This document shows positions 21,901 through 33,421 of a stretch of DNA of 64,000 nt, piece after piece (position 1 is the stretch's first letter; each line of letters begins with the position of its first letter). A program made the translations under genes and the position numbers. The notes below the pieces were generated by a model that worked only from the letters and a program-made list of their open reading frames with translations, had not been told where the DNA came from and did not search any database. The stretch lies in contig JAIWZP010000031.1 of the NCBI GenBank assembly GCA_025201375.1, forward strand, positions 337,028 through 401,027, read 5' to 3'. This DNA is from Gongronella butleri (lineage: Eukaryota > Mucoromycota > Mucoromycetes > Mucorales > Cunninghamellaceae).

Positions 21901-24900
21901 ACGACGAATCCGTCATGCTCGATTTGTTCGGCCACCTTATCCATGTCACGGATCAAAAGCGCAAAAAATCCATCATTCCATTGTGCTCGACGTTTAATCT
22001 GCTACAGGTCTGCGAGAGGCAGATGAACGATGGCTCGCTTGAAGGGGTCGATGCGCTGCTCATGTGTGGCATCATTCTCTTTGATTTGAAAAACATGGAG
22101 GTAAAAAAAAAAAAAAAGAGCGGGTCAAAATGAGCCATTTGAGCTGATTTTGCTGGTATTTTTTTTTTTTTTTTTGGCTCAGACGGTTCTCGAGGATTGG
22201 CCATTAGATCACGAAGAGCTTGCGTGCCATCTATTGTACACGACAATTAATTGGTAATTGGGTGACAGGATGAGGAAAGAAACGCATTGGAGAACGCTCA
22301 CTCTTTTTTTTTTTTTGCGTGCACAGGTTCCGCGAGACGATCAATTGTTTCTCTGTCGTGGACCACGACGAGTCGATCCATAAGATCCTGATTCAGCGTC
22401 TGAAGGAGCTCAGTCTTCTCGAGGCATTGCTTAACGTGCTTCTTGAGCGGGTGCCTCAATTCACACCTTTGGAGTTACAAGCGTCGTCGCTGCTCGAGAA
22501 GGACACTGCATTTACACCGCAGCTGGCCATCAAGCCGGCCATCACGTCTTCGGCGGTCATCACGTCGTCACCATTGGTTGCGCAAGACTCGGACAATGAG
22601 AGCACATCCACCACCCAGACCGCCGCTACAGGCACCAGCAAGCGCGTCAATGCGGCCTCCAAGCAAAATACCCCGCGCAAACTCACCGTGGACACCTTGC
22701 GCCCGTATCTGCGCCCAATCAAGGTAACAAAAATAATAAAAAATGACGAAAAAAACGCGTCGCGTCGCGTCCATCTCACGCTTTTTATAGATTCAAACAC
22801 TCGTGCTCTTGGAATCGGCGGCGCGTGAAGACGAATTGCGTTTGTCGGTGAGTTTCCCCCCTTGTGTGTCATGTCCTCGTATCATTGCTCATGCCTGCCG
22901 TGCTTTTTTTTTTATTAGGTGAGCGACATCAATTATCTGCTGCAAGACATCGCCGTAAAGCTGGAAGCCAAGCTTGGGTCGCCAATGCCCGCCTTTTTTG
23001 GCAAGAAAAAGGCCAATCCCATGGACGCCATCATGGACCGCGATACGGGCACGTCGCGCATGACCTCGCGCGACATGATGATCGAGGTAAAAAAAAATAT
23101 GATAAGCAGGAGGGCGTCGCGTTTCCATCGTTTTTTGTTTTTTTTTTTTTTACATATTTTCCTTGTTTTCTCAGATGACGCGGTACCTACCCAATATTCT
23201 CCAGGCGCTTGAAGTCACCAATGAGCAGCTACAAGCAGACGCCACGCAATCCGGCCGCGTTCAGCCGGTAGGAATGCGTCAATGGCTCCTTTTTTATTGC
23301 AACTCACCTCTCTTGTATTTTTTTTCCAACCCTAGGGCTCGGATGAACTGGTGCAATGCGTGTTCTTGGTTATGAATATCATTTGCACCATGTTCTCTTG
23401 GCACGAGCTGGATCACCCGGAAAATCAAGACATTCTCGAGGTCCAAGCGTGCAAACCAGGCTTTTTAAGGAACCATCCGCTGACATTATCTTTTTTTTTT
23501 TTTACATCTTGTAGGGGCTGATCCGCGAGTTTGCACACCGCCTGGACCTGGACACATCGCAATGGTCGTTTATGGACGAGTGCAAGTACGCGTTCCGCTA
23601 CCTGTCTGCCTTTCAAGACAATATGCCCCAATTCAAGACAGCCGTTTGCCTGTACAAGACGCTCGAACGCATGATGCACCTGTCCTGCAGCACGCAGCAC
23701 CTGCGCAAGGGCACACAGCGCGTCGCCTCCGAGATTCTTGCGCGCGATTGGTTCGACTGGCGCGATTGCAGCGTAAAAACAAAAAAAATGGGGGTCAATT
23801 GGGTACTAAAATTTTTTTGTTCGATATTCCATTGTGCAGAAAGAGATACCCTTTTTGTTGGAAAAAACAATTGAGCTGAGTGAGGATCCATTGTCGCTGC
23901 TGAATCAATACGTGAATGTGGTGTTGCCGGCATTTGAGCGCGAGGGCCGACTCGCGGATCATCCGCTCTTGTCAAAGCACACGGTCGTGTCGTACTATCA
24001 GGTAAAAAAAAAAAAAAAAAAAAAAATGAGCCCTGAGAAAAAAAAAAAAAAACGCGGCGTCTCAATGCGGCTGTCCTTGCTTTTTTTCTATTTTCAGGCC
24101 ATGATCAATCAAGCGACCAAGTTGCTCGTGTTGTTGGACAGCACGGACCAAGAGGTGGAGGCCGTGCTTGCGCGCACGGCGGAGGTGGTCAAGATCTTTG
24201 CAGCCATCACGCAATATGTCAAATCCAAGGAGCAGCGCGCGCTGTTTGCTCTCCTTTTGAAGAGCAGCCGGTTCTTTGTGGACCAATTCATCAAGCACTC
24301 GATTCCCTTTTTCACAAAGGCCTTCAAGGAATACCACGCCGAGATCGCCCCCATCTTTAGCACCTTCCAATTGGCGACGCGTCCGCTTCAGGTAAAAAAA
24401 AAAAAATAAATAGGGAGGATTCGAGCAGCCTTAGCCCCCCCCCCCACCTTTTTGGGTGTGTGACACAAAATGCAGGGTGGCCTGATTTTTTTTTTTTGCA
24501 TTGTTTGTGCCATTTAGATCCTGTGTTCCCATGTCAAGGTGAAAAAAGATTTGCAATTGGCCGCATTTGTGCCGCCTCTGAAGCGTGCGCTTGAAATCGT
24601 CATTTATCAAGTCAAAATCTTGCTGTCGGAGAACAATGCTCCCACGGATGTCTTCTTCCTCGGTAAAAAAAGAAAAAGAAAAAGAAAAAAGAAGCAATGA
24701 TCGGTTTCAAAGAAGAAAAAGGGTCATTTGGCATTGACTATTTTTGGCTCCGCCCCCTGGATTTTTTTTAGGTTCCCTGAAACATCGCGATCTCCATGGC
24801 GCGATGGTGTCGTCGCAGGTAAAACAAGGAACATGCGATTTTCGGCGCAACCATGGCTTTGGGAAGGGAGGCTGACAATTCCATTTTTGTTCAATTTTCT

Positions 24901-25558
24901 CAAGATTCCCAAAGAAGATTCGGACGACGAGTCCAATGACGAGCTGAATTCGTCGTTGAGTGACGACGACGATGTGCCCATGACGTCGCGGCGTGCAGCG
25001 GCAGCCAGCAAGACCAAAAAGGCGGCATCAAAGCCGCGGAACACTGGCAAAGAGACCGGCAAGCGCAAATCTGGGTCCGTGCCGGATCGTCCGCCGCGCA
25101 CAAACTCGCAGATCCGCGACAGTGACGAGGACGACAGCGACGACAATGTCAGGGAGGAATCCGACAGCGAGATGCCATTGATCCATCAATTGTCGTCATC
25201 GGCACCCCGGAAACGCGCACCGAGCACAGCGAGCGACACGGCCGACGAGGACGACGATGACGACGATGGTCCTCCCGCGTCGCCCATCCCTCGCACAAGC
25301 CAGACAAGCTATGGCAGTCGTGTGGTGTCACCCATCGGCGAAGACTACGACGACGAACACGACGAAAACGATGATGCACCGCGCAGCCCGGCCAAGCGCA
25401 CCGTCAGCAAGATCTTTGACCTGTCCAAACCCTCGACCGCCAGTGCCTCAAAGTACTTTGGCAACCAAGCAGATTCCACACCCAAGAAACGCTACGGCAT
25501 GAGCGCCCCTCGCAAACGCCCCAAAAACGATAATCCCTCTGATCGCTCTCTCGCCTGA
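18946..25558 (+). CDS. FANCD2: Fanconi anaemia group D2 protein (FANCD2)
   Basis: Twenty-seven exons join to 1,541 aa: 18946-19018, 19086-19257, 19340-19456, 19521-19617, 19699-19779, 19834-19935, 19994-20104, 20163-20292, 20351-20430, 20486-20649, 20722-20851, 20928-21140, 21238-21436, 21507-21811, 21900-22100, 22183-22253, 22327-22723, 22791-22847, 22919-23086, 23175-23267, 23336-23440, 23515-23772, 23840-24001, 24098-24391, 24518-24662, 24772-24818 and 24905-25558. FANCD2 pairs with FANCI, clamps DNA when monoubiquitinated and directs interstrand-crosslink repair. Recognisable family blocks are LLSIDILQPALISTLLERLPEF, TALPDIMND, LTVPILDTLSNL, GILDYLDNLSLAQIRMLFDVFNLLA, RKQLSNPRTKYKKIGILGA, CGIILFDL, and GSLKHRDLHG before an acidic Ser/Asp-rich tail with basic clusters. 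K520 in KYK-x-IG aligns by eye with the region of the ubiquitinated lysine of vertebrate FANCD2. Vertebrate proteins are about 1,450 aa, so length is normal. Confidence 0.93.
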
Positions 25559-25946
25559 ATTAGCCCCCATGGACCCTAAATTGCAATTGACTCTAGTGAC
25601 TCCAAGGACTCGATTAAAATCAAATTGACACGATTTTTGGTGGCCATTGGGCGCGTTTCTTTTTTTTTTTCTTGTTTTTTCCTTTTTTACCCTCTTTTTT
25701 TTTCTTTCACTGTGCCTCCCTGCCCATCTTTTTTTTTGGGGGGAGAGTGGGTTCTTCTTTCATTTTTATGACAATGAGGCACGTGAATTCGCATTGTTGG
25801 GGCATGTAAATGATGTAAAATGGATGAATTGGAGTTTATTTTGCGTTGCTAAGCGCGTAAAATGTTTCGAAATAAGGTATGTAAAAGTAGGGAAGATGAG
25901 GGTAAATAATGCGTCCTTTGTAGCCGATTTTTTGGGGGGGGGGCAA
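25559..25946. other. Convergent spacer between FANCD2 and the SREBP-like gene
   Basis: T-rich low complexity (about 25,660-25,740) and no gene. It probably contains both polyadenylation regions. Confidence 0.6.
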
Positions 25947-27419
25947 TTAAGAATGAGAGAGGCGCTTTTTGACTTGCGACGAGCGGATTTGGCATTTTGA
26001 GAGGATGGGCAGGACAACAAGACATAAGATGGCGAGCGATGCGAGCACCCAGCGTGCGATTTGCCACGTGGACATGGGCGTGGACATGGTTGCTGCCGCA
26101 TTGTCGGCGTCAAACACGAGCTTGGACACGCGATGGTGCGTCATGGTAGACGATGACGGGTCGGGCAGGGCAAAGAAGGACAAACCAGCCAGAATGGAGA
26201 ACAGGCGGATGGATTGGGATTCCTGGGGCACCATCAATGGCTGCGTGGGCAACGGCGATACCGAGGGCGATTTTGATTTCGATTTTTGGCGTTTCGAGGC
26301 GTTTGGCGAGGATTCCGGCGACATACTGGATACGCTGGAGGCGACGGATTGCTGGCGCAGGTGTCTGCGCTGGTAGCGTCTGCGCTGGCGTTCCTCGGGG
26401 GTCATGAGGGCGGCGCGCTGGACAGCGCGTTCCTTCAGTAGCCGCTGATGGTCGAGTTTCTCTTGGATTTGCGCTTGCTTGCGCTCGACGCGTCGTCGCT
26501 CCTTCTCGTCTTGCTCGAATTGGATCTTTTTGCTCAAGAAGCGATCGAGAATGGCGTCGCCACCGGGAAGCGTCTTTAGCATGCATTGCAACAGGGCGTT
26601 CTCTTGCTCCAGATGGTGCTGTGTGGATTTCAGGTGATGGATGTATTCCGTGGCCTTTTGCAGAATGGATGCCTTGTTCAGTTTCTTGGGCAACGTGACG
26701 CCGTCCTCTTCAGGCATCTCCACCGCATTGTCGTCGTCGAATTCGTCGTCCATCGCGTCGTCTTGCTCTTGTTGCTTTTTCGTGCGCTTTTTGTTGCTTG
26801 GTTGCTCGTCTTGCTGGTCCATGAGCAGCGCCGCACGATTGAGCGCCGGCACGGCACGCTGCAGCTCCTTAATACGGTCATTGATGTTGTTGCGATAGCG
26901 GCGCTCAATAGCATTGTGCGCGACTTTTTTGTACGGCGAGGCAAACAGGTCCTTTGTCAGCATCATGGTGTCATTGGGCGTAATGATTTGCGGTGGCGGG
27001 CTGATCAATGTGGACGCTGCGTCCTGTTGATGAGGGTGCTGCGGATACACATGCTGCTGGGGCATGGCGTGCAGCATGTAATCCATAAATGAGGGTGGGG
27101 CCTGATTGTAAAGCATGGCCGTCATGGATTGATGCTGTGGTTGTTGCTGTAGAGATTGCTGGTGCAGGTGCATGGGGTCATCCATGTCGTCGCTGGGTGG
27201 CGTGGGCGGGTGCGACAGCGAATGCGCTGTATCAATGTCACTGCTATCATCACTGGGGATCACAATGGAGCCCATGCGGCATAGATCCGGCAAATCCGCG
27301 TCATTCACGGGTAGAAAGGTGTCGTAGCACGCATACGGCATGGGTGGCGTCGGGATGGTCTGCGACGTGGAAGAGAGAATATAATCTTGCGGCGCGTCTT
27401 GCACAAAAAACGAGTCCAT
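25947..27419 (-). CDS. SREBP-like bHLH transcription factor with C-terminal membrane segment
   Basis: A single exon encodes 490 aa. Residues about 162-190 read KVAHNAIERRYRNNINDRIKELQ; the tyrosine in ERRYR in place of the usual arginine is the hallmark of SREBP-type bHLH proteins that bind both sterol-response elements and E-boxes. Helix 1 and helix 2 (LNKASILQKATEYIHHLKS) are separated by an unusually long acidic loop (about 55 residues, Gln/Asp/Glu-rich). A leucine-zipper-like coiled coil and a basic coiled stretch follow. Near the C-terminus a weak hydrophobic stretch (about 405-415) and a strong membrane segment (about 450-472, WVLASLAILCLVVLPIL) precede a short basic tail. Fungal SREBPs (Sre1) are ER-anchored and released under low sterol or oxygen. 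This one lacks a recognisable long C-terminal regulatory domain, so release by that pathway is inference. Confidence 0.88.
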   Translation of the reverse strand: MDSFFVQDAPQDYILSSTSQTIPTPPMPYACYDTFLPVNDADLPDLCRMGSIVIPSDDSSDIDTAHSLSHPPTPPSDDMDDPMHLHQQSLQQQPQHQSMTAMLYNQAPPSFMDYMLHAMPQQHVYPQHPHQQDAASTLISPPPQIITPNDTMMLTKDLFASPYKKVAHNAIERRYRNNINDRIKELQRAVPALNRAALLMDQQDEQPSNKKRTKKQQEQDDAMDDEFDDDNAVEMPEEDGVTLPKKLNKASILQKATEYIHHLKSTQHHLEQENALLQCMLKTLPGGDAILDRFLSKKIQFEQDEKERRRVERKQAQIQEKLDHQRLLKERAVQRAALMTPEERQRRRYQRRHLRQQSVASSVSSMSPESSPNASKRQKSKSKSPSVSPLPTQPLMVPQESQSIRLFSILAGLSFFALPDPSSSTMTHHRVSKLVFDADNAAATMSTPMSTWQIARWVLASLAILCLVVLPILSKCQIRSSQVKKRLSHS

Positions 27420-28016
27420 GGCTTAAAACGGAAGAACGGAAGAACGAAAAATAAAGAGAATAGAACAAAAGTGTGTGGTCTCTGGAAAAAAAAAAAAAAA
27501 AAGGGACCAGTTTTTGTGATTATTATATTTGCATTGATTTGGAGTGTCAAAGAGTGGCCTGTTTCCTTCCGCCAATCAAATGAAAGATTCCTGCATAAAA
27601 TGGCGTGAGGTTTTTCAAACGGGATGTGCGTCTCATACGATTTTTGAAGCGCCAGGGGCGCACAAATTGAGTAAACAAAAGCCATATGAGCCATTACCCA
27701 CGCATGATGCTTTGTCAATGAGGATCCATTTTGCTCACGGGAATTGACCAGGGGTCCTGTTTCCCCCTCTCCCCCTTCCCTTTCATGATTCCGCGCTCTC
27801 CCCTTTTCCAAAGGAGAAGTGATCCGAACATATCTGTGGCGGCAAAAAGAAACCGCCAGGGCTTCCGCCAGGTCTTCCGCAAATGTCCTTTTTTGGCAAC
27901 TTTGTGCCAAATTGACGAAGCTTTTGCTTTCTTTCTTTCGATTTGTCATTTTGGTACATACCCGGACGTGCGTCCAACCCACTTTTTACACGCCTCGAAA
28001 CAAAAAGGGAAAAAAA
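27420..28016. other. Divergent promoter region, SREBP-like and cyclin L genes
   Basis: About 600 bp separate the two start codons. An A tract at 27,486-27,502 is the only conspicuous feature. No exon seen. Confidence 0.5.
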
Positions 28017-28977
28017 ATGTCACGGCGCGTGCTCCAAAACCCGCTGGCCACCCTGGACCAGCTAAAACACACACCCTCAAGGGTAAGCGGCGTGCCGGCA
28101 TCGCTTGAGCGAGACTTGCGCAACCTCGGTGCCGAGCTGATCCAGAGTGCGGGCATCTTGCTCAAACTGTAAGGTGGAAAACGAGAAAAATTGCCCATTG
28201 TTTTGACACGCTCATTCATTTTTTTATGTTTTTTATGTTTTTTGTGCAGCCCCCAGGCAGCGATGGCGACAGCGCAGGTGCTTTTCCAACGCTTTTATTT
28301 CATGGCGTCGCTCACGGATTTCGATATTGTGGAAATGGGCCTGGGCGCGCTGTTTCTCGCGGCGAAACTCGAAGAAAAGTCGCTGCGCATGACACATTTG
28401 GTGACCGTGTATGACCATGTGATTCGTCTCACGCGTCAGCAAGCGACAATGCCGCCATTGGATCCTTTTGCACACGTAAGAAGCATCAAATGGATATGAC
28501 ATTGGCGCTCATTTTTCGATTTTTCGATTTTACTTGCATGTTACGTAGCGAACCTATGATTTGCGATCGATGGCCATTGGCGCCGAAATGCAGATTTTAA
28601 AGCAGCTTGGTTTCAATGTGCAGGTGCGTTTGCCTTACAGTGTGATGATCAACTACTTGCGCATTCTCGATTTGGAGGAGAACGATGCCGTCGCAACATT
28701 GGCTTGGAATTACGTCAATGACAGCCTACGCACTGTGGCGCACGTTGCGTACGCGCCCGAGGCCATTGCCGTGGCCGCCATCTGGCTGGCATGCCGCAAG
28801 CAAGGGATCAAGCTGCCCACAGATGCCGGCAACGAGTGGTGGCTCTTGTTTGACGTCGATCGCGCCGATTTCACCGCCGTCGGCGCACTCATCATGACAC
28901 TCTACCAGCAGCCCCTCGACCGCGCGCAGCTACCATTGACCACAAGCGAACTAAACGCCATCCTACCACGGTCATGA
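28017..28977 (+). CDS. Cyclin L (transcription and splicing cyclin)
   Basis: Exons 28017-28168, 28250-28475 and 28549-28977 join to 268 aa. The N-terminal cyclin box matches the cyclin L/K/T family: [35 protein letters not shown], then GALFLAAKLEEKSLRM, and ILKQLGFNVQVRLPYSVMINYL, which resembles the L-type signature (LGF.V.V.HPH). The second cyclin fold (about 175-250) contains PEAIAVAAIWLACRKQGIKLP. L-type cyclins partner Cdk11/Cdk12-class kinases that phosphorylate RNA polymerase II or splicing factors. The C-terminal Arg-Ser region of animal cyclin L is absent; the protein stops soon after the second box. The ATG at 28017 directly follows a poly-A leader. Confidence 0.88.
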
Positions 28978-31184
28978 TGGGAAAAAAAAAGTACAATAAA
29001 AGCAAAAATTTCAGAGGATGCGTGTCTTTTTTCGCAACGACGCGATTTCTGGGGGAGACTCGCTTATTGTGAATTGAGAAATAGGAGCATATGAAACTTT
29101 TGCCACGATCTTGCAATCAGCGAGAAGGGTCATCTTACGCCCATGATCGTGAATTGGTGTTTTTTTTAACATTTTGAGACGTTTACTCGTTCATACTGGG
29201 GAATTTGGACATCAAGTGCTGTAACAAAAACTGGAGACAGCTGATCGTTTTGTACTGCACCACACAAATTCTGGTGGAGATGATGCTCTTATCGAGAAAA
29301 AAGTCAATGGAACCATTTTCGCTGTTTTTGGCCGTTTGGCGATGGATTATGTACCTGACAAGGCCAGTGGGCGCACGCAATCGACAACTCTACGCCTTAT
29401 CGTTAAAATGAGCCCATTCAGGATGCGCAGCGCCCACTGGATGCCGCGCAATCCCCACTTTCGAAAACCACGAATTTTCCTAAGGGTGCAGTCGTGGATC
29501 TGAAAACGATGAAATTGAATTCCTCCAATTGCCATGCCATTCACATGCATGGTGAACACGCCTTCATCTTCGACAAACAAGAGATAAAATCCAGGAGTCC
29601 AATGACTGGGTTGCGCGTAAAATGGCAATTTGCTCGGTTTGAAGCCGTCAAGGTCATCTCGATGAGAAATTACTACAGAGCCTTGAAAGTCTATCATCAG
29701 AAAGAGCAGAGCGTGGCGAGTACGTGGCTCCCTGTTATCGATATAAAAAGTTGATTTTTGCATGAGGTTGACGCGAAACAAAATTATATCGATTTTTCGA
29801 CGCGTGAAAACCCGTGTCAGTCGTCGGGCTACCCGCGTCTGTTCCTAGTCAAATATATATGCAACTTGGGAATGACTTATTTATGGACGCGTCAAAGTGG
29901 TATCATCACGCGCTACTTGCGGAGTAATCCACGCCCAAAGTTTAAGACAAAATCGCAGATTGCTCGTCAACCCACAAGTGGATTTCTCTCTTTTTTGACA
30001 TTTCTCGTGGTTTCTCCATGCGGTGCATCTTGTGTGCAAGTTTGATGTAATTCCGAGACCTCGATTTTTCGATTTTTGTTTTGGAGCTCGGCCATGGCAA
30101 AAACTTAATTTGAATGAGTCATGCCCAAAAGTGGTTTGCGAAATGTAACTTGACTTTTATTTTGCATTTCCTGCTCGCGAGCACACGATGGGACGTGTTT
30201 CGGGACTTGAATGTCTTTGGTGGCCGAGTTCCAAGCTGATTTGTCACTAACAATGGCTTTCATGAACTGTTTCCTGCTAAACTTTAACAAATGGTTTTAA
30301 ATTTAAAAGTGTTCGAGGTGGCTACAAAAGACGCACTTGGAATCAAGCTTGACAGAAATCAAATTACTGGAGCGCCAGCAACTGCTAATTTTGGTTATAT
30401 TTTTGAGAATTCTGATGCAGAGCACGATCCTGTTTGCGCCCAAGCGTCTCAGATGTTTTACACACGCTTTGAGCGTGCGTGAGTCGCGTGCGTTGCAAGC
30501 CCAGATTACTTGGCTATATAAAAAAAAAGCCAATACCATTGCACGAGCTTAATCAGACACGTCATCCATAGGATGGTCATCAATGCCAAGCAAAACAAGA
30601 CGCGACAATGGCACCGAATCGTTCTCTTCGAGCATGAATATTTGTTTACATAGCACCGTCCACGCGTCGCCTCTCCATGGATGAATGAAACCACACGTTT
30701 TTCTGTTTTTCCCCCACTATATTGGCGTTTCGCTCGCGATTTTACTTTTTTTTTTTGACTGGGGATGATTTGTTGACGTGTTGCTCAGAATGGCAATTCG
30801 TAACTCTATGCGGAGCACGACACGCAGATCCAGCTGCGCGTCAAAAAAAAACCCCCCAAAACCTATTTTGGCTTCAAAATCCGATTTTTGGCTCATGTTT
30901 CCTCGAATGTAGAGGCCAAGAGTGAGTGTGCAAGGAGGAAACCCGCGATGTCCTCTCTTGCTCCATGTCATTGAACGCGCGCCACCGGTCTTTTTTAGAG
31001 TGAATTAATGCCTTTTTTAATCTTTAGCCATGATGAAGAATTTGTGATAGGAGAGAGTGTGTATGAAATGGTGTAATTACAAGAAACCCAAAGTGTGGAA
31101 AGGAAGCAAAATGGCCAGGGAGAGAGGGTTTTTTAAAAAAGGAGGAGGGAAGGATCATCTGAGGGAGCTTTTTTTTTTTCTCAC
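28978..31184. other. Gene-free interval dominated by the best family A repeat copy
   Basis: Between cyclin L and the membrane-protein gene no credible exon was found. The interval 29,190-30,110 is a nearly full family A repeat. The remainder (30,110-31,184) has scattered short frames with no family resemblance. Confidence 0.55.
29190..30110 (+). repeat. Family A dispersed repeat, nearly full-length copy
   Basis: This copy matches the reverse complement of 52,280-53,170 over roughly 0.9-1.1 kb in the same block order: TCGAGAAAAAA...CAATTTTCGCTGTTTT..CGTTTG, ATGAGCCCATTCA, CGGC.CTGGATGCCGCGCAA, TTTTCCT..GGGTACAGTCG, GCCATTCA, CACGTTT, and a particularly conserved stretch at 29,991-30,053. The differences there are C/T. 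Short frames exist in both copies but are not uninterrupted, so I treat it as non-coding or a dead element. Confidence 0.8.
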
Positions 31185-32099
31185 TCATGGAGAAAAAAAT
31201 GTTTCGTAGGGGCCAGGGGGTTCTATGTCGTCTGCCAGAAAAGGAGAAGACGCGGAAAGGGTGAGTTGTGCTTGGTAGGGCTGAATGGATCTGCGCGGCT
31301 CGACATTGTTGTTGCCATGGCTAGGAGTTGTGGGGCGCTGGAGTGTGTTTGCGTCGTCCTTTGGTAGGTGATGGGTGGCGAGGATGGTTGTGTCGACAAG
31401 TGTATGTGTTGGGGAGATGGCGATGTGGTCATTGTGTGGGTAGGAGGGCGGAGGTGCCTTGATTTCGTGGTTGGACAGGTAACCAGGGGGTTTCTTGTCC
31501 CATTGGCTGCTTGCGGCGGATCCGAGGCTAGACCACGATCGGTTGTTGCTTGGTACACTGTAGGTATCTAATGGGGTGCCTCTGTTCTTGTTGTATCTGC
31601 GATTGTCGCGGCGAATCCGCGTAAACATCCACCACGCGCACAACACACACATGGCGAGAAACATGGTGCCGCCAATGACACTGCTGACAATGATTGGCGT
31701 CATATTCACGTCATTCTGGCCATTTACTGTCGTGGGTGTCGCGGCGTCGCCCACTTTTCCGGCAACAGACGTCACCGTTGCCGCATTGGCACGCGTCATG
31801 CTGACATCGGGTGCCATACTCGACACAACGACCATGGGCGATGCCGTGGCCATGGGCGACGACGACATGACCATCTTTGGGGCGCCACCGCCGCCCTTTT
31901 TGCCTGAAGACGACGATGGATGAGCCGCCGCCGCCGCCCCCGCGCCACCCGTGCTGTGCACCGTGGGCCTATTTGGCGGCAATGCATAATATTGACTTTG
32001 CCGCGCCCCAGACGGACTCATAGCTACAATAACGGGACGTCGATACATGGATGCAAGGGGGAAAAGAAAAAAAGAAATAGAAATAGAAAAAACAAACAA
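31185..32099 (-). CDS. Single-pass membrane protein, Ser/Ala-rich exterior (hypothetical)
   Basis: One exon encodes up to 304 aa. From the upstream ATG at 32,099 the N-terminus is hydrophobic (MFVFSISISFFLFPLASM) and could be a signal peptide; the alternative start at 32,048 (MYRRPVIVAMSPSG) lacks one. The region after it is rich in Ser, Ala, Gly and Thr. At about 130-160 a clear membrane span (PIIVSSVIGGTMFLAMCVLCAWWMFTRIRR) is followed by a stop-transfer arginine cluster, then a Ser/Pro/His-rich cytoplasmic tail. The layout resembles fungal cell-surface sensors of the Wsc/Mid2 kind, but no WSC cysteine domain is present and no family was recognised. The upstream start overlaps an A/T tract typical of this genome's leaders, so the N-terminus is uncertain. 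Confidence 0.65.
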   Translation of the reverse strand: MFVFSISISFFLFPLASMYRRPVIVAMSPSGARQSQYYALPPNRPTVHSTGGAGAAAAAHPSSSSGKKGGGGAPKMVMSSSPMATASPMVVVSSMAPDVSMTRANAATVTSVAGKVGDAATPTTVNGQNDVNMTPIIVSSVIGGTMFLAMCVLCAWWMFTRIRRDNRRYNKNRGTPLDTYSVPSNNRSWSSLGSAASSQWDKKPPGYLSNHEIKAPPPSYPHNDHIAISPTHTLVDTTILATHHLPKDDANTLQRPTTPSHGNNNVEPRRSIQPYQAQLTLSASSPFLADDIEPPGPYETFFSP

Positions 32100-33421
32100 A
32101 AATCACAGAAAGAGAGAGAGAGAGAGAAGAATCCCGGGATGGAGGGAGGGGAGAGAGTGAAGGAAATGGACGTCTTGAGCAAGAAAAAAAAAAAGCAGGA
32201 TTAAAAAGAAGGAGGACGAGGGGTTCTTGATAAAAGGGAAAACGAAAATAAAGTGTACCACCCCATCTTTTTTTATGGATATCATAACAATGGGTAAAAA
32301 TGCGTTCTCACCCACTCATCCCACGCACGTCTGTTTGAAACCTTGCATCTGCATCTGGCATGAATAGGATGGACATGGAGGTGCGTGATAAAAAAAAGGA
32401 ATCGAGGAACGGGTCCATTAGAAAGAGCAGAAAAATAAAAGAATAGGAGACCAAGGGCAAGCGAGCCCTTTTGATATGCATGACCTGCATGAACAAGGAC
32501 AGGTAAAAAGAAAGGATGCGGTCCAACTTCTCTCCGTCTTGCCCTTGGTCCTCCCTTCTTTTTCTCCCTTTTTTTTGTTTGGTGTACTGACGATAGGTCA
32601 CAGCGACGAATTGGGCCATGCATCGGGGCACGCAGTAGACACACTCGACTCCAAGGATCCCCAAGACGCATGTTGTCGATCCCTTTTGACTTGAGTCCAA
32701 GGCGATGGGAAAAGGGGGGAAAGGTTCATCTTACATTTTGGAGCGCGATTAGACGCGCTTTGTCGCCAGTGTGGGGGACGCGTCGCGCGGTCAGCCAATT
32801 TCCGTCCCAGATGAACCAATTGGTCACTGACTGGGAAAAAGGCTGCCAATTGGGGGAGCAAAAAGGGAGGAAGTGCGGGTCTTTTCACTCTTTTATGCTA
32901 TTTTTTCGTGGGGCTGAAGGTAAAGTTGCTTGGGTGTGTGGTTGCACGAGACGAAGATCGCAAATTTTCGCTTGATTGACCAATTTTTGTATCTTGTCGT
33001 CACCGGCAAACCTTAAATCCCGGGATGACGAGCGCCACAAGCCCGCCATTGGTCATTTTCTTGGCATTGGGGGCCGTGTTTTCAAACGTGTTTGCCGCGC
33101 GTCTCTTTTTCCGCGTCTTTTTCTTTTTTTTTTTCAAGGTGCCTATGGTCCGCTCGGGTTCCATTCTTCCATGCGGCGCCACTTGAGACGCGGAGCTGCG
33201 TGGCATTGAGCGGGAAAAAGGACAAAATTAAAAATATAAAAAATAGAAAGCCATTATGCGTATGGCTAGCGGGGTGCGGCATCTGCGGCGTTTTAAACAA
33301 GGATCGACCGAAAACAGAAAAGGGCTCCTTGAAAGGCCTACCCCCTTTTAAACTAATTTTTTTTTCTTTTCTTCTCTTTTTTTTTTCCTTGTTGCTTGTT
33401 TTTTTGTTTTTTTTTGTCGAT
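32100..33421. other. Divergent intergenic region
   Basis: Low-complexity A/G tracts (32,040-32,140) and T/C tracts (33,360-33,415). An open frame continues upstream of the O-fucosyltransferase ATG, but its composition is homopolymer-driven. No other gene seen. Confidence 0.5.

Noticed and set aside
33092..33421. An N-terminal extension of the O-fucosyltransferase frame
   Set aside because: The added text is encoded by T-rich homopolymers and low-complexity DNA. The ATG at 33,422 starts directly with a signal anchor.
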